A stretch of 64,000 nt of DNA from Pochonia chlamydosporia 170 (taxonomy: Eukaryota; Ascomycota; Sordariomycetes; Hypocreales; Clavicipitaceae): contig NC_035790.1 of assembly GCF_001653235.2 (NCBI RefSeq), forward strand, positions 5,890,001-5,954,000, read 5' to 3'. Position numbers and translations under genes: made by a program. Below, one piece after another: positions 45,278 to 56,903 of this stretch (within the stretch, counting starts at the first letter, position 1; each line of letters opens with the position of its first letter). The notes under the pieces were generated by a model. The model was not told the origin of the DNA. It did not search any database and worked only from the letters and a program-made list of their open reading frames with translations.

Positions 45278-47622
45278 ATGAGCTGTGTTGGACTTGGGTT
45301 TCGGAGATTTGGTTGCACAACAGGGTTCGTTACACGTTTGATTCAGGTTTGGCATTGTTTGGTTGCTACAACGCGAGCGGAGCAAAGGTGTTGCTGCCTG
45401 GGTTGACTCAGACGTTACGAGAGGTCGCTTTGTTTGATGGTTCTGTATGTTCTTGGGGGGAGTATGTTTCGGTCAGAGGGAACTCATTGCTTGTCACTCC
45501 TCGGCGTCAACAAGTCGGGTAAGTGGAGGTTCCCATGAATCGCAGGTATACATCCGGAAGTTCATCACAGTTAGTTTGAGCCACATCTTGTAGTCCAAGA
45601 CATGATTGGAGTATGAGATTGAATCGCGTCCATGTTTTGGAGTGAGTGTTGGTTGTTGAGGCGGGGAAGTCCCCGTGAGGTTGGCGATGGTTGCATCAAA
45701 CCAGTAAGAGAAGACATATATCTTTGCTGAAAGCTACGGTGTGTCAATTGGCGTCTGCATCATTTCGACGGTATCGGCTGCAAATCAGTCTAATTTGGCC
45801 GGCCCTTGATGAACATTTGGATGATGTGGTCATAAAGTGACATTGATGAGTTGGTCAATTTCGGCACGACACAAACTGGGCCTGTTTATAAGTCGAACTG
45901 AAACTTGCAGGTAAGAAATAGTCATCGATGGACAGACTTGTGCAAGGAAGTAAGTAAAGCATAGCATGCAGGAGGTCAGAGGACAGGGAGAGGAGAAACG
46001 GGAGGTGCTGACTGGAACAAGGAAGCTGAGTGGTGCATGTGCACAACATTGAAGTCGGAAATAACTGGCGCAATGCCGACTGAATTGTCAACTGATGTCT
46101 GGTATTGTCAAGTATTTGCCAGGACTGAAGGGTCTCGGTAACGGCTGGTGGGTATCTTCCGGGAGAATCCATGTCTCAATGGAGGCACTGGAATGGTCCC
46201 TGGTGAGGTCGTTGGCGTGCATTCAGTTGTGCATGTGCATGATGGACATGGAGTTAGTGAGTGCTTGCAGGTTTGATTCAATGGATAAGTCGCGACGTGT
46301 TTTGCCTCGAGGGCAGGATTGTTGAGGGAAAGGAGGGACTGATTGAATTTGATGATTGCCAGCTAATCAAGATTTCCAAGTTTGAGTGACCATGCGTGTC
46401 AAGTCATTGTTGAGGATCGGAGTTGACGGACGGCTGTCGGTGTTCGGTCCATGTCCATTCATGTCTGGTCAATCCATGTCCTTGATGGAGTTTGATGGCA
46501 ATGGCGATGGCGCAACATGTTTGCCTTGAGACGCCTTGCCGGATTGGGAGTGGATCGCCCCGCATTCGCCTTTCGCCGCTGTACGGGTGACTACCAACTG
46601 TCCATGTCCACAGGGAAAAGTGACCTCTAACAGTGTCTGGTGGACATAATAGTGCACAGTGGTAAGGCAAGCAGCTACAGAGCCATGTTGACATGATGCA
46701 GTTGACCATCAGTGAGGCGCCCTTGATGACGATTCACCACTGACGCTCTGCTCTTCAGCACCTGCAAGCTCAACATTGGAGTGCTCCATTCGCTCCATTG
46801 ATGCACGTCTCGATGGCGGCACTGCCGATTTGGATCAATAATAACTAGCAACCGCACTGCCCTCCGGCCTCGACTGCACTTTCCACTTTTCTTTCCACCT
46901 TGATTCTTCATCAATCGCTTTCACATCTCTCTCTACATCTGCACACAATCGTGTTCAATTTCGGACCTCGCTACCTCCCCCTCAGACTTGAACATTGCCG
47001 TTTTGACGCTGCCTGGCCTTGCGCAGCTGAGCCCTGTTGCTCAACTGCTTCCATTGCATCCATCACTCCCCCGCCGACTGGACATTTTCGGGTACGCCTG
47101 CAGGCTGCCTACCTCTGACTCTCCGGTTCCTCTGGTTCCTCCCAGTGTCCCAGTGTCCCAGTGTCCAACCAGCCCTGCTGCAGGCACCAACATTGAACCG
47201 CCAACAAACGCACCAACGCACATCTGCCCGTGCTACTTTTGTCCGACGTCTGGATGCACGAGTAACAAATAATCAGACAGCATTCCTCTCTCTCGTCCTC
47301 TCTGCATTGCATCAAAAAGCCGCCCGACTTTGGGCTGCGCATGCCGAACGACTCCGGTTGCCGTTGAATGCGCCGACCGTCTCGGATTTGACTAGACCAG
47401 ACACCATATAGGCATAACCGCCGCGCTCCCCCAACGACTGTCTGGTTGCTGTGTCATCAACATTGAAAGTCTAGTGCATTCCCAATTGCCTCTCATTTCA
47501 AGTGCCGCCACCAGCGCCGCGACAGCGCCGGCCACATTTACGCTCCTATTGACACGCATCTGCAATACTGTCCTGTTCACAACTTCACTACGTCGCCGCA
47601 TTTGCGACACTTTCATCTCGCA
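45278..47622. other. gene-poor intergenic region before NMN adenylyltransferase
   Basis: No convincing gene is seen. It contains three AACATTGAA motifs (46045, 47189, 47459) and a small tandem repeat at 47143-47166. The final ~700 bp are rich in short CT tracts and should include the promoter and leader of the adenylyltransferase gene. Confidence 0.55.
47143..47166. repeat. 8-bp tandem repeat, three copies of CAGTGTCC
   Basis: Three exact units in the likely promoter or leader of the downstream gene, within non-coding sequence. Confidence 0.85.
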
Positions 47623-48791
47623 ATGGCTTCCGACTTTCCCGTCAAAAGTATGACGCCTGAGGGCTACGTTTTCCCCTCCCACCGGCTTCGGCGCACATGC
47701 GACCCTAACAAAGTGCCCCTCGTCCTTGTCGCCTGTGGATCATGTGAGTGCCGTTACGTCCCCCACGACAAAAGCTTGAGCATCAGCAGACTTGGTATGA
47801 CTTGGCTTGGCTTGGAATAAGGCCGTTGACAATCGTGTTATAGTCTCTCCGATTACATTCTTGCATCTGCGCATGTTTCCTATGGCCAGGGATCATGCAC
47901 GGAATGAAGGTAAGCCGAGTCGGACTTTTCCCGTACCTTGCCTACAATGACGATGACGTCGATGCATCTGTGCAGTGTGCACGGGCGTGGCTAATTGGCC
48001 GTGGCTAATCTGAATGCAATGTTCGATAGGATTCGAAGTAGTCGGCGGCTATCTGTCGCCCGTGTCCGACGCCTACAAAAAGAAGGGTCTAGCACCGGCA
48101 CATCATCGAATTCAAATGTGCGAAATCGCTGTCGAAAATACTTCCAAATGGCTCATGGTTGATCCGTGGGAGGCGGAGAATCCGACATACATCCCCACTG
48201 CCCGTGTCTTGGACCACTTTGACTACGAGATCAATCATGTCATGGGTGGTGTTGAATGCTCCGACGGCTCTCGAAAGCCGGCAAAGATTGTCCTGCTGGC
48301 CGGTGCCGATCTGATACAGACCATTAGTACTCCCGATATCTGGGATGCCAAAGATGTGGACCATATTCTTGGTAACTTTGGTGTCTTTGTCCTGGAACGA
48401 ACGGGAACTGAGCTAGACTCGGCTTTGGCATCGCTGAAGCCTTGGGAGAAGAACATCCATGTTATCCGACAGGTAGACCCATCCGCATCACGCCAGTTAC
48501 CAATGCACCAGACACTGACAGATGATCCCCCAAGGTCGTAACAAACGATATATCCTCCACAAAAGTTCGGTTATTGCTCAAGCGTGATATGAGCATCGAT
48601 TATCTGTACGTTTTACTACCCGAACTGCCAAATTTGTGGCTGTCGTGACCAGCCGCTGACCTTATTCTAGAATCCCCGATGATGTAATCAATTACATATA
48701 CGAATTCAACCTCTATCGCGAGCTGGACCTTGGCGCTGGCAGCAAAAGCAAGGAGAAGGCAGAAGCAACTGCAGGACCTAGCTCAAGCTGA
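47623..48791 (+). CDS. nicotinamide/nicotinate mononucleotide adenylyltransferase
   Basis: Five exons (47623-47743, 47844-47909, 48030-48472, 48535-48605, 48671-48791) give 273 residues. It joins ATP with NMN or NaMN to make NAD or its acid precursor, the final shared step of NAD synthesis and salvage (yeast NMA1/NMA2). The eukaryotic NMNAT signature GSFSPITFLHLRMF is at residues 39-52, with the phosphate-binding T-x2-H motif. The second nucleotide-binding motif ISSTKVR is at 216-222. KIVLLAGADLIQT and WEKNIHVIRQV fit the family core. Intron phases all match, including a short fourth exon. The C-terminus is a charged, disordered tail. Confidence 0.95.
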
Positions 48792-49493
48792 CCGGCTGCG
48801 TGCTATGGCCTTGCTAGAGGCGCCTCCGCTTGATGGGGGATTTGGGACTCGACGGCTTTGAGCGCCGAAGCTCAGACTTGACATCTGCCGGGTCGGAGAG
48901 TTGTGGTGCATGATTTCCTTACTGGGTTTTGCACATTGATTTGGGGCGTTTTTGCTTTTGAGAGTCACTTTGTGATTGAACCCTACTACGAAGCTAGGGT
49001 AGATGTTGGTGCGGGATTTCGTATTGCTTTTTTCCATGTCTATGTTTTTTTTTTATGTCAAAGATGAGCGACTGAGTGGCAAGCAAGAAGCGTATGACAT
49101 GAATGAAGGGGAGACAAAGCACAAGACCATGCGAATGGTTTATTGGGATCTGATCTGGTTGAATTATACATACAGTGGGGGAAAGCAGGAAGAGACATGG
49201 GACGAACATGGAAGGACTTGACTGGAAAGAAGAAGTGGAAAGGTCAATGATGTGCAGACGTCTACAGGGGCTAGCTGCGTGGCCAGTTATGTATTTTGGC
49301 GACGGGTTGTGTGTCCTATTTTCTGGTTACGATGGGTTATACAATATAAGAAGTAATAGAGTCCCGCGGTCATCTCCGGGGACAGATTCAACCTTGACCT
49401 TCTTTTTTTGTCTTTTGACTTTTGTCTTTGGTCTTTTGTCTTTGACATCGCATCGGACAGGGTATCCTGTTTAGGCAGGACGGAAGAGCGACG
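48792..49493. other. intergenic after NMN adenylyltransferase
   Basis: No gene is recognised. It contains a T-rich stretch near 49406-49445 (repeated TCTTTTGAC/TTTGTC-like units) just before the transposable element. Confidence 0.5.
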
Positions 49494-49970
49494 ATGATGA
49501 CGAGTATTGCTCGGGGTGCTGCCATTTTTTGCTCGGGGTGCGTACAACCCCACTACAGTCTGTGGTCCAATGTATCTAAACATATCCAAGTATACACTAA
49601 TACAGCTCAATATGCCTCAGCACACAACGAGATATGCGATACCTTTCCCTGTTTAAATACTTCTAACCCCCCACTGTAACTACCACTTCCAGATAATCAC
49701 TATATACCTTTTCCTTGGAGAGTATTACCATGTTCGCTCGGGCCTTACCCTTACTTCCCGGGAAAATTTAGGGACTAAAACTCTATCCTTGCCTGCGGCG
49801 CTGCGATTACAATTGCCAATCCGGCAGCGCATACGCTGTCCTGCCGGACTCAGGAAATACAATTGGTAGCCGGGTACTTTGCGCAGCTTAAGTGGCCTGG
49901 AAGGGAAGTTAGTGGGGCGTTAAGCACCCCGAGCAAAAATGACAGCACCCCGAGCAATACTCATGATGAC
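49494..49970. mobile_element. non-autonomous DNA transposon (MITE) with 8-bp target-site duplications
   Basis: The element spans 49502-49962 (461 bp) and is flanked on both sides by the identical 8-mer ATGATGAC (49494-49501 and 49963-49970). Its ends are inverted repeats of about 54 bp (49502-49555 and 49910-49962). The first 20 bp, GAGTATTGCTCGGGGTGCTG, are identical, with only a few differences further in. Each end carries GCTCGGGGTGC twice, about 21-22 bp apart, as expected for transposase-binding sites. There is no coding capacity inside. The 8-bp duplication fits hAT elements, while the long inverted ends would also suit some Mutator-like MITEs. The intact duplication suggests a fairly recent insertion. 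Confidence 0.88.
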
Positions 49971-50981
49971 AACTGACATGTGGCGGGCGGGCGGGCATCA
50001 AGCCGTTGCTTATTACCTTAACTGGCTTGTTCTAGATTTCTGGTGCGACGGGTTCAATGTTTCTGTTTCGCCGGCGCATCTCTTGGCCGTCTTTGTGGTA
50101 AGACCAGACATGTATTTAGGAGCTGGTTCAAATGACAGGAAATACGTCTTGGCAACTGGGTGCCTGTGGGCGGTCGGTGAGCAAAAGGGGCATCACGAAT
50201 GATGTGGTTCTTCCGACCAGACTGCCTCAATCATTAGAATGCAATGGAGCCGGCGTAAAGCACATGGGTTCGATAGTTTGTTCAAGTTGACGGCGGCCGC
50301 CGATGCAGACATTTGAAGGAAAACGTGCCTGGATAGCTGAGATCTACAGGGCCACAGCAGGGCGTTTTTTGGGGTCAAAGGTTTTCCCCACATGATTCAC
50401 CTTTATCTCGGCGTCTTCAACCCCAGTTGCCAATGAGGAACGTTGTGTGCCTTTTTTGAGGTCTTTCAGCTGAAGGGGGCTTGGCGGACATGCAGCAAGT
50501 GGCAATCCAACCCATTGATGCGATCTGGTCTTTTTTTCGCCTTTCTGTTCGTCCTTGATTCAACACGAGTTATCACGGGTCGCAGGTAATGATGCTGGGA
50601 GGGGAAAAGATGAGTTGATTGGGTTCAGGGGAATTTAAGCTATCGATTGGGCGGACGGCATCTCAGTTTTCCGGGTAAGCTTAACGAGAGGCTTTTTAAC
50701 TGTACCACTTGACAGAAGTACTGTACTTGACATTTTGAGGACTATGAAATGGTTGGTAAGAGGAGTAAACGTGCTGGGGAACTTTGTAGACCTTGCATCT
50801 TGATGGCCGCTAGTGCGTCTTGGCCTGCCTGGTCTAAGCACCGGCTTAGAAGGTAGATAAAGTTGAGGAGATCCTGCCCGTTTACAAGGATGGGCTTTTA
50901 TTTTACACGCTTCTCTTTCTCTCTTTCTTTTTCTTGTTGGCTTGAATTGGATTTTGTGCTCGAAATTGGCATTTCGTTACA
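49971..50981. other. intergenic before the secreted nuclease-like gene
   Basis: No gene is seen. TTCAATGTT lies at 50053-50061. The last 100 bp before the ATG are rich in TTTCTC tracts. Confidence 0.5.
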
Positions 50982-52958
50982 ATGAAGACGTTTGCTTCGT
51001 TGGCTGCTGCTCTCGGTGCGGCCACGTCCATCGCTGCGGTGAGCATTGCCGAAATCAATGGGAATAAGTTCTTGTCGCCGTTTCAAGATAAAGACGTTAC
51101 TGGTGTGACGGGTCTGGTTACGGCTGTGGCAAAGGACGGTATTTACTTGCGGTCTACGAAGCCGGATGATGATCCTGCTACCTCGGAGGGCTTGTTTGTG
51201 TATAGCAGCACTATTGGCGGGCAGGTTAAGAAGGGTGATATCATCAGTCTGAATGGACTGGTCAAGGAGTATCGGTATGTTGAGATCAACACTATTTTCA
51301 TGTTCATGGGGTTGTGCTGATTGCGTAGGTCTAACAAGGACTACATTTATCTGACTGAACTTACGAAGCCGTCCAAGGTGGTTGTCGTCTCGTCGGGCAA
51401 CCAGGTCAAGCCGCTTGTTATCGGCGTTGATACCCTCCAGCCTCCGAATAAGGAGTATTCCAGCCTCGACAAGGGCGGTATATTCGGCGTTCCTAATGCC
51501 GTTGCGACTATTTCCGAGGCGAATCCTGTGCTGGACCCCACGGCGTATGGGTTGGACTTTTGGGAGAGTCTGGTAGGCGAGTTGGTTACCATTCAGAATG
51601 CGTACCTTGTCAGCAGGCCGAACAAGTATGGTGATGTGTGGGTGAGGGGGAATTATACCGTGACTGGTATCAACGGCCATGGTGGTTTGACGATGCTCGA
51701 AGGTGGTGAGTATTTCCCTCTGAGGTTGATAAGAAGCAAAAGGGTAACAGAGTGTAGATGCCAATCCTGAAGCCATCGTCGTTGGATCCCCCATCGACGG
51801 CTCCAAGAACCCGACAGACACCAAAATGGGCGACTACATGGGCGACATCACCGGCGTCGTGTACAACGGCTTCGGCACCTACCGCGTGCTCCCTCTCAAC
51901 GCCATCAAGACAATCACCCCTTCATCGCCCGACTTCCCAGCCGTGTCGTTCTCCTCCTCCGGCAACTGTAGGGGCATCACCGTCGCAGACTACAACGCGG
52001 AGAACCTGGCCCCCAACTCAACACACCTCCCCAGCGTCGTCGATCAAATCATCCACAAGCTGCGCACCCCAGACCTCATCTTCCTCCAGGAAGTCCAGGA
52101 CAACTCTGGTCCCACCAACGACGGCGTCACCTCCGCCAACGTCACGCTGTCAACGTTAACACAGGGCATCGAGCAAAAGTCCGGCGTCAAGTACAGCTTC
52201 GTCGAGGTCGCCCCCGTGGACGGCCAAGACGGCGGCGAACCGGGCGGTAACATCCGCTGCGCGTACCTCTACCGTCCTGATGTCGTGGAGCTGCACAAGC
52301 CGAACCCGGGAAGCAGCACCGACGAGAACCAGGTCGTGGATGGGCCGGGTATCAAGTACAACCCCGGGAGGATTGGGATAACGGATGCCAACTTCGAGGC
52401 TACGCGCAAGCCGCTCGTTGCGATGTGGAAGCCCGTCAAGGGGACGAACAAGGTGTTTTTCACGGTGAATGTTCATTTCAGCAGCAAGGGCGGCTCGACG
52501 GGTTTGCATGGTGACCCGCGTCCTCCTGTGAATAAGGGCGTGGAGAAGCGCACCGGACAGATGGAACTTACTGCTGTGAGTTTATTTTGATGTCCAGTTG
52601 GTAGCGTTACTAACGTGCTTTGTAGAAATTCATTGCGGACATCCTCGCCAAGGATCCCAAGGCGCGGATCATTACGGCCGGTGACTTTAACGAATTCACG
52701 CAGGTCCAGCCGCTCAAGACGTTTACCTCCAAGTCTGGCCTTGTTGATCTGGACGAGGTGGTTGGTCTGGCGGAGGCTGAGCGCTACACCTACCTGTTTG
52801 ATCAGAATAGCGAGGCCTTGGACCACATGTATGTTAGTAAGGGGCTGGGTAAGGGTGCGCAGGTTGAGCATCTGCATCTGAATACCTGGCAGGATTTCGA
52901 GGGACAGACGTCAGACCATGACCCGAGTGTTGCGAAGCTCAATGTCTGTGGGTGTTAG
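50982..52958 (+). CDS. secreted endonuclease/exonuclease/phosphatase-family protein
   Basis: Four exons (50982-51274, 51329-51705, 51758-52575, 52626-52958) give 606 residues. A signal peptide (MKTFASLAAALGAATSIAA) points to secretion. An OB-fold-like region (~25-130) resembles the N-terminal part of bacterial extracellular nucleases such as ExeM/NucH. The catalytic EEP domain follows: ADYNAENL (~301-308, metal-site Asn), LIFLQEVQ (E335), TVNVHFSSKGG, AGDFNEF (~514-520) and the terminal TSDHDPS (~591-597) with the catalytic Asp-His pair. It probably cuts extracellular DNA or RNA for phosphate or nitrogen. A phosphodiesterase on other substrates is possible. Confidence 0.92.
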
Positions 52959-54493
52959 GGTGGGTAGGATGAGACCTGGTTGTGATGTATGGAGTAAATA
53001 AATAAATCGAGTCAATATATTTGTTCTGGATCTTGTTTCGTGTGATGGATGGAGGTTGCGAATTATGACATGTTATGATAGCGCAGAGTCTGGGTATTTC
53101 CATGTCTCAGCCATATCTGCATGAGGAACTGTGAAAAGGAAACCGGACACTTTCAATATCCAAGTCAACTCCCTTATACTCCATTATATCATTCAGCCTG
53201 TTCAGCCTGTTTGTTCGGTTCCCACCTGCGGGCGCTATCCCGTTCATGTATGCATGCCGCCCTTCAAAGCTGTCATGTCACTTCATCCGCGTGAGAGCAA
53301 TGCACCAATATCCGCATGAGAAGAGTAGCACAAAGCAACAGCCGCATCGTCAGCCGCATGTGTATTGTCTCATCACACACCTTAAATATGTGTATTACCA
53401 CCCTGGACAGACACTACGCGCGGGAATCCGTACAGATGAATTGCGCGGCAGGACTAAGTATCTGGTCAGACTTGGCTATTGTCATATCACGCTGCGTGAG
53501 ACATTGCCGCAACCAAGATCAGACGAAGAGTTGGCACATGATCGAAACGTTATCTCACAACATGTCCTCTCAACTGGTTGCTTGACACTACCAAGTATGT
53601 ATCCGTCAATCCCTACCCACGCAGTCAGAAGAGCAAAAACACCGCATCGTCGACATGATGATCCTACCGGCACATTACAAAATATCAACCGACATGAACA
53701 ACTTTACACGTATCAAAAACGGAAAGACTTGCTTCCTCCTCTCTGTCACTCTTCCCCACCACATCCTATCCCGACATCCAGCTGAGGGCTGCATTTCCAA
53801 GAAAGGCATAGAACCACACCAAGTGGCTTGCGCAACGGCCCGCCCACGGCAATTCAGGGCTCCAACGTCGCCCGTCTTGAACCCCGAGCGGGGGACACAT
53901 TGAACAAGAGTGTTGCATTGCCAGACGAAAGGGGGGGAAATCAACTGCAAGTTTCTGTTCTTGTGCAAGCTGGGTGGACGAATACGGCGTCTTCTTCTTT
54001 CTTCAACACAGACAACCCCATAGTTTTGGCTGAACAACCACGAACTGCGTCAGGATGTTTCCCTCCGTCCGCGATGTGATTCGTTCGAGCACCGCCAGGT
54101 TCATCAGCCATGTCTCCTGCTCTGGAGTGGCATTTGATTAGGGCCCTTGTCTGAAGTCTCCGGCGCCCGAGACTCGGGGGCGAAGAGACATGCAAGGCGC
54201 CCATCATGCCGTGTTTGTGACCTTGGCTCTTTGCGAGCAAGGCTCTCGATCAAGACGGGAAAAAGGTGTGTCAGGAGGTGTCGGCTGTTGATGAATTGCA
54301 CATGGGTGGCTTTGTAGGGGATACGTATCTACGATGTGTATGCTTTGAAATATGTATGTCTTACCGTGATGCTGGACGCAATTCCGTCCTCTTCATCTTA
54401 AATCCTCGACATCTCCTCACCTACCCCCCTACGTCTCTTCTTTTAGGAAGATCACCAGAGCAATCACCCCAAAAACACCATCCATCTGTCAAA
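52959..54493. other. intergenic before SLATT gene
   Basis: No convincing gene is seen. A short direct repeat, TTCAGCCTG twice, lies at about 53192-53210. The coding frame of the next gene extends upstream of its ATG but only from a GTG, without signals for use. Confidence 0.5.
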
Positions 54494-55300
54494 ATGCTAC
54501 GCAGCGCATCTCGCTGGGTCCTAGGCAAAGGCCTCCCTTCTCTCGACAACGAAGAAAAGGGCTTCCCACCCGTCGACCACCACCACCAAACATTCGACCC
54601 AGCCGCCAACGCAAGCCGGCCCCTCACCATCATCACGACCGACGAAAGCGCCCTCGTCCCCCCGCGGGACAAGCTCCTCGTCTTCCGCTCCCTCACCGGC
54701 ATCGACACCGTCCCCACGGTCTCCAACGCCGGCCACGCCACCCGCGCCGCCCCCAACCTAGGCATATACCCTCGCGTCGTCAAGGCCGAGGCCAAAGCAT
54801 CCCGCAGCTTCAACGTATACAACATCATTGTCAATTTCTGCCTCGGCACGCAAATCATCGTTGCGGCCGCGCTGACGGCCCTCGGCGCCGCCAACGGGTC
54901 CCGTGTGGCGGTCACGGCTTTTGGGGCCATCAACACTATTATCGCTGGGTTTCTGACCTACCTCAAGGGGTCGGGCATGCCGCAGCGCCTCAAGTATATA
55001 CAGGATGAGTTCAAGGCCGTGAGGGAGTTCATCGAGCAGCGGGAGCGGGAGTTTTGTTTGGCGGATTGTGCGTTGGATCCGATTGTGGAGGCTAGTATCA
55101 TCAATGAGATGTATCAGGATGCGAAGCAGAATTTGGAGGGGAATAATAAGACGCCCGGGGGGAAGCAGGGCGGTAGGCGTGAGCATGGCAAGGAATCGAG
55201 TACTATTTCGTCGATGCTGGGGCAGAGGTTGTCCAAGCTGTCTGAGTCGACGGGCTCGACTAGAGTGCCGGGACCGGGATCGGGATCGGAAAAGATGTGA
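54494..55300 (+). CDS. SLATT-domain (fungal type) two-transmembrane protein
   Basis: Single exon of 268 residues from the ATG at 54494 (GTCAAAATGC context). After a ~90-residue flexible N-terminus comes the fungal SLATT pattern: an amphipathic lead-in YPRVVKAEAKASRSFNVYN, then two adjacent helices (~110-131 and ~136-157) split by a short GAANGSRV turn. A long charged helix follows (LKGSGMPQRLKYIQDEFKAVREF). The tail is Gly/Ser-rich and probably disordered. SLATT proteins in bacteria are predicted membrane effectors of conflict systems next to SMODS or SLOG sensors. Fungal members are widespread but functionally undescribed as far as I know. No sensor partner gene is adjacent here. Confidence 0.85.
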   Translation: MLRSASRWVLGKGLPSLDNEEKGFPPVDHHHQTFDPAANASRPLTIITTDESALVPPRDKLLVFRSLTGIDTVPTVSNAGHATRAAPNLGIYPRVVKAEAKASRSFNVYNIIVNFCLGTQIIVAAALTALGAANGSRVAVTAFGAINTIIAGFLTYLKGSGMPQRLKYIQDEFKAVREFIEQREREFCLADCALDPIVEASIINEMYQDAKQNLEGNNKTPGGKQGGRREHGKESSTISSMLGQRLSKLSESTGSTRVPGPGSGSEKM

Positions 55301-55600
55301 TTTGGCTTGGAGTGTTTGCTTTTGGTGATGGACGAGGTGCAGCTGTGTCGTGTGTCTGAGCTGGGTGATGTTAATAGGTCAGTATGTGCAAATGATGTTT
55401 AATAAAACCCGTAGGCTGATCAAAGGCGCAATGGCGCTTTGGGTTGTTGGTGTTGTTCACGAGCTTCACGCAGTAAATTCTTCAATCTGTGCGATGATTG
55501 AATTGAAAGGGACACGTGGTAGAGTTCAGAGCTTTTCCAATAATACAAACCAGTTATACAAGATAGAATCCAAAATACCCAATCATACACACCTACAAGC
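55301..55600. other. convergent intergenic region
   Basis: Holds the 3' flanks of the SLATT gene (plus) and the DUF2461 gene (minus). Nothing else is seen. Confidence 0.5.
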
Positions 55601-56903
55601 TTACTCCCCATCGTCTTCCTCATCCTCACTACTCTCGTCATCAACACCTAGATCCGGCATAATCACGCTATTCAAAAATGAGACCTGCAAACATATTAGT
55701 CCACAGCACCATCAAACGGTGTTAATCAGCACCCACAAATCCAGCGAGGCCACGCATAATGTCCTTCACCTTGTCCTGTGCGGTATTCTTGGCAAGCATA
55801 TCCGCATCGATTTTGGTTCCGACGGTATAGTTGCGCAGCTTCAAAAGCTCGATATCCCTATGCGTAGTCTCATAGCCCTAGATACCGTTAACGAGTGATG
55901 TCTTTTCCCGTGTCCGCCAAATTCAACCCACCATTGGCCGTTTCTTGAGCGCATTCTCTTGATTTTTCTGCACAAACGCCTTTATCACCGCCTCCGGACC
56001 AGCATTCGCCTTGACATTCGGAAAAAACGCCCTTCTGAATAACGGATCATCAAACGTCCGACGCCATCTATCAGGATGTCTATCGATGCTGCGTCGGAGC
56101 TTGTGGATGAATTCTGCCTCAGGGTGCCAGAGGCCGCCGCCGATGAATGACGATCCAGGCTCGCAGTGGATGTAGTAACATGCGTAGGGTCCCTTCCTGC
56201 CTGTCCTTGACCAGGCAGCTGAGAAGTGAGGCTGCTGAAGGTCAGAAACTACCTCGACGGTTTGTTTGGGCGGAAAAGAAGTACCTTGTATGGCGTCTTG
56301 ATCTTGCTGAATCGAACGTCTCTGTAGATACGAAAAATGACATCTTTGACAGGTAACTCAGGAATGGTCTCGTCTACTTCGATGAGTGTTTGTGTAGTGG
56401 CCTCCACAAATGACTCCCAATCTTTGAGAGCTCGTCGGTATTCGTCGTCATGTGCTTGCGGATGTCAGTGTAAAGCAAACTCCTTTGGTATACAGACACT
56501 CACATTTCAGCCACGACCTCTGGTTATTCGCCTTCAAATCTTTGAGGAAAAGCAATGTGTTTTTGTGTATTTTGTTATCCTCATATTCCACGCCTCCCGT
56601 GTCTCTCATCTTTATCAAGGGGATGATTTCCACCTTTCTTGGGGCGTCATCATCGTCTTCGTCGGCCTCGTCATCCACTTCTTCATGGTCCTCATCGGCA
56701 GTGTCCTCTTCGTATTGGTCTTCATCGGCTTGTTTTGAAACTGATTTCCTCTGTCCTGACGCCCGGCGTGGCTTCTTGGCCGGCGCTTTATTATCTGAGT
56801 CTGAGTCTTCAAAGTAGGAGCTCTTTTGTGCAGAGGTAGACAATCGACCAGACCTTCTTCGATTGGTGCTCGGCTCTGGTGCTGATCTTTTACGAGACGG
56901 CAT
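55601..56903 (-). CDS. DUF2461 (TIGR02453-like) protein with acidic N-terminal extension
   Basis: Five exons on minus (56504-56903, 56285-56454, 55932-56231, 55737-55877, 55601-55684) give 364 residues. The first ~95 residues are disordered, with basic clusters (PSRKRSAPEP, AKKPRRASGQRK) and a long Asp/Glu run, suggesting a nuclear protein. The DUF2461 domain follows: FLKDLKANNQRSWLKSHDDEYRRAL-type start, then FRIYRDVRFSKIKTPYKPHFSA, GPYACYYIHCEPGSSFIGGGLW and PDRWRR. The domain's biochemical role is not known. The acceptor of exon 3 is a CAGCAG (NAGNAG) pair, so one Gln may be optional. The protein ends in another acidic tail. Confidence 0.9.

Noticed and set aside
50898..51824. 308-residue minus-strand frame over the secreted nuclease gene
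   Set aside because: It overlaps the well-supported exons and introns of the plus-strand gene. Its amino-acid content mirrors them.
54266..54493. upstream extension of the SLATT frame
   Set aside because: It starts only from a GTG, and the residues look like translated leader. The ATG at 54494 has good context.
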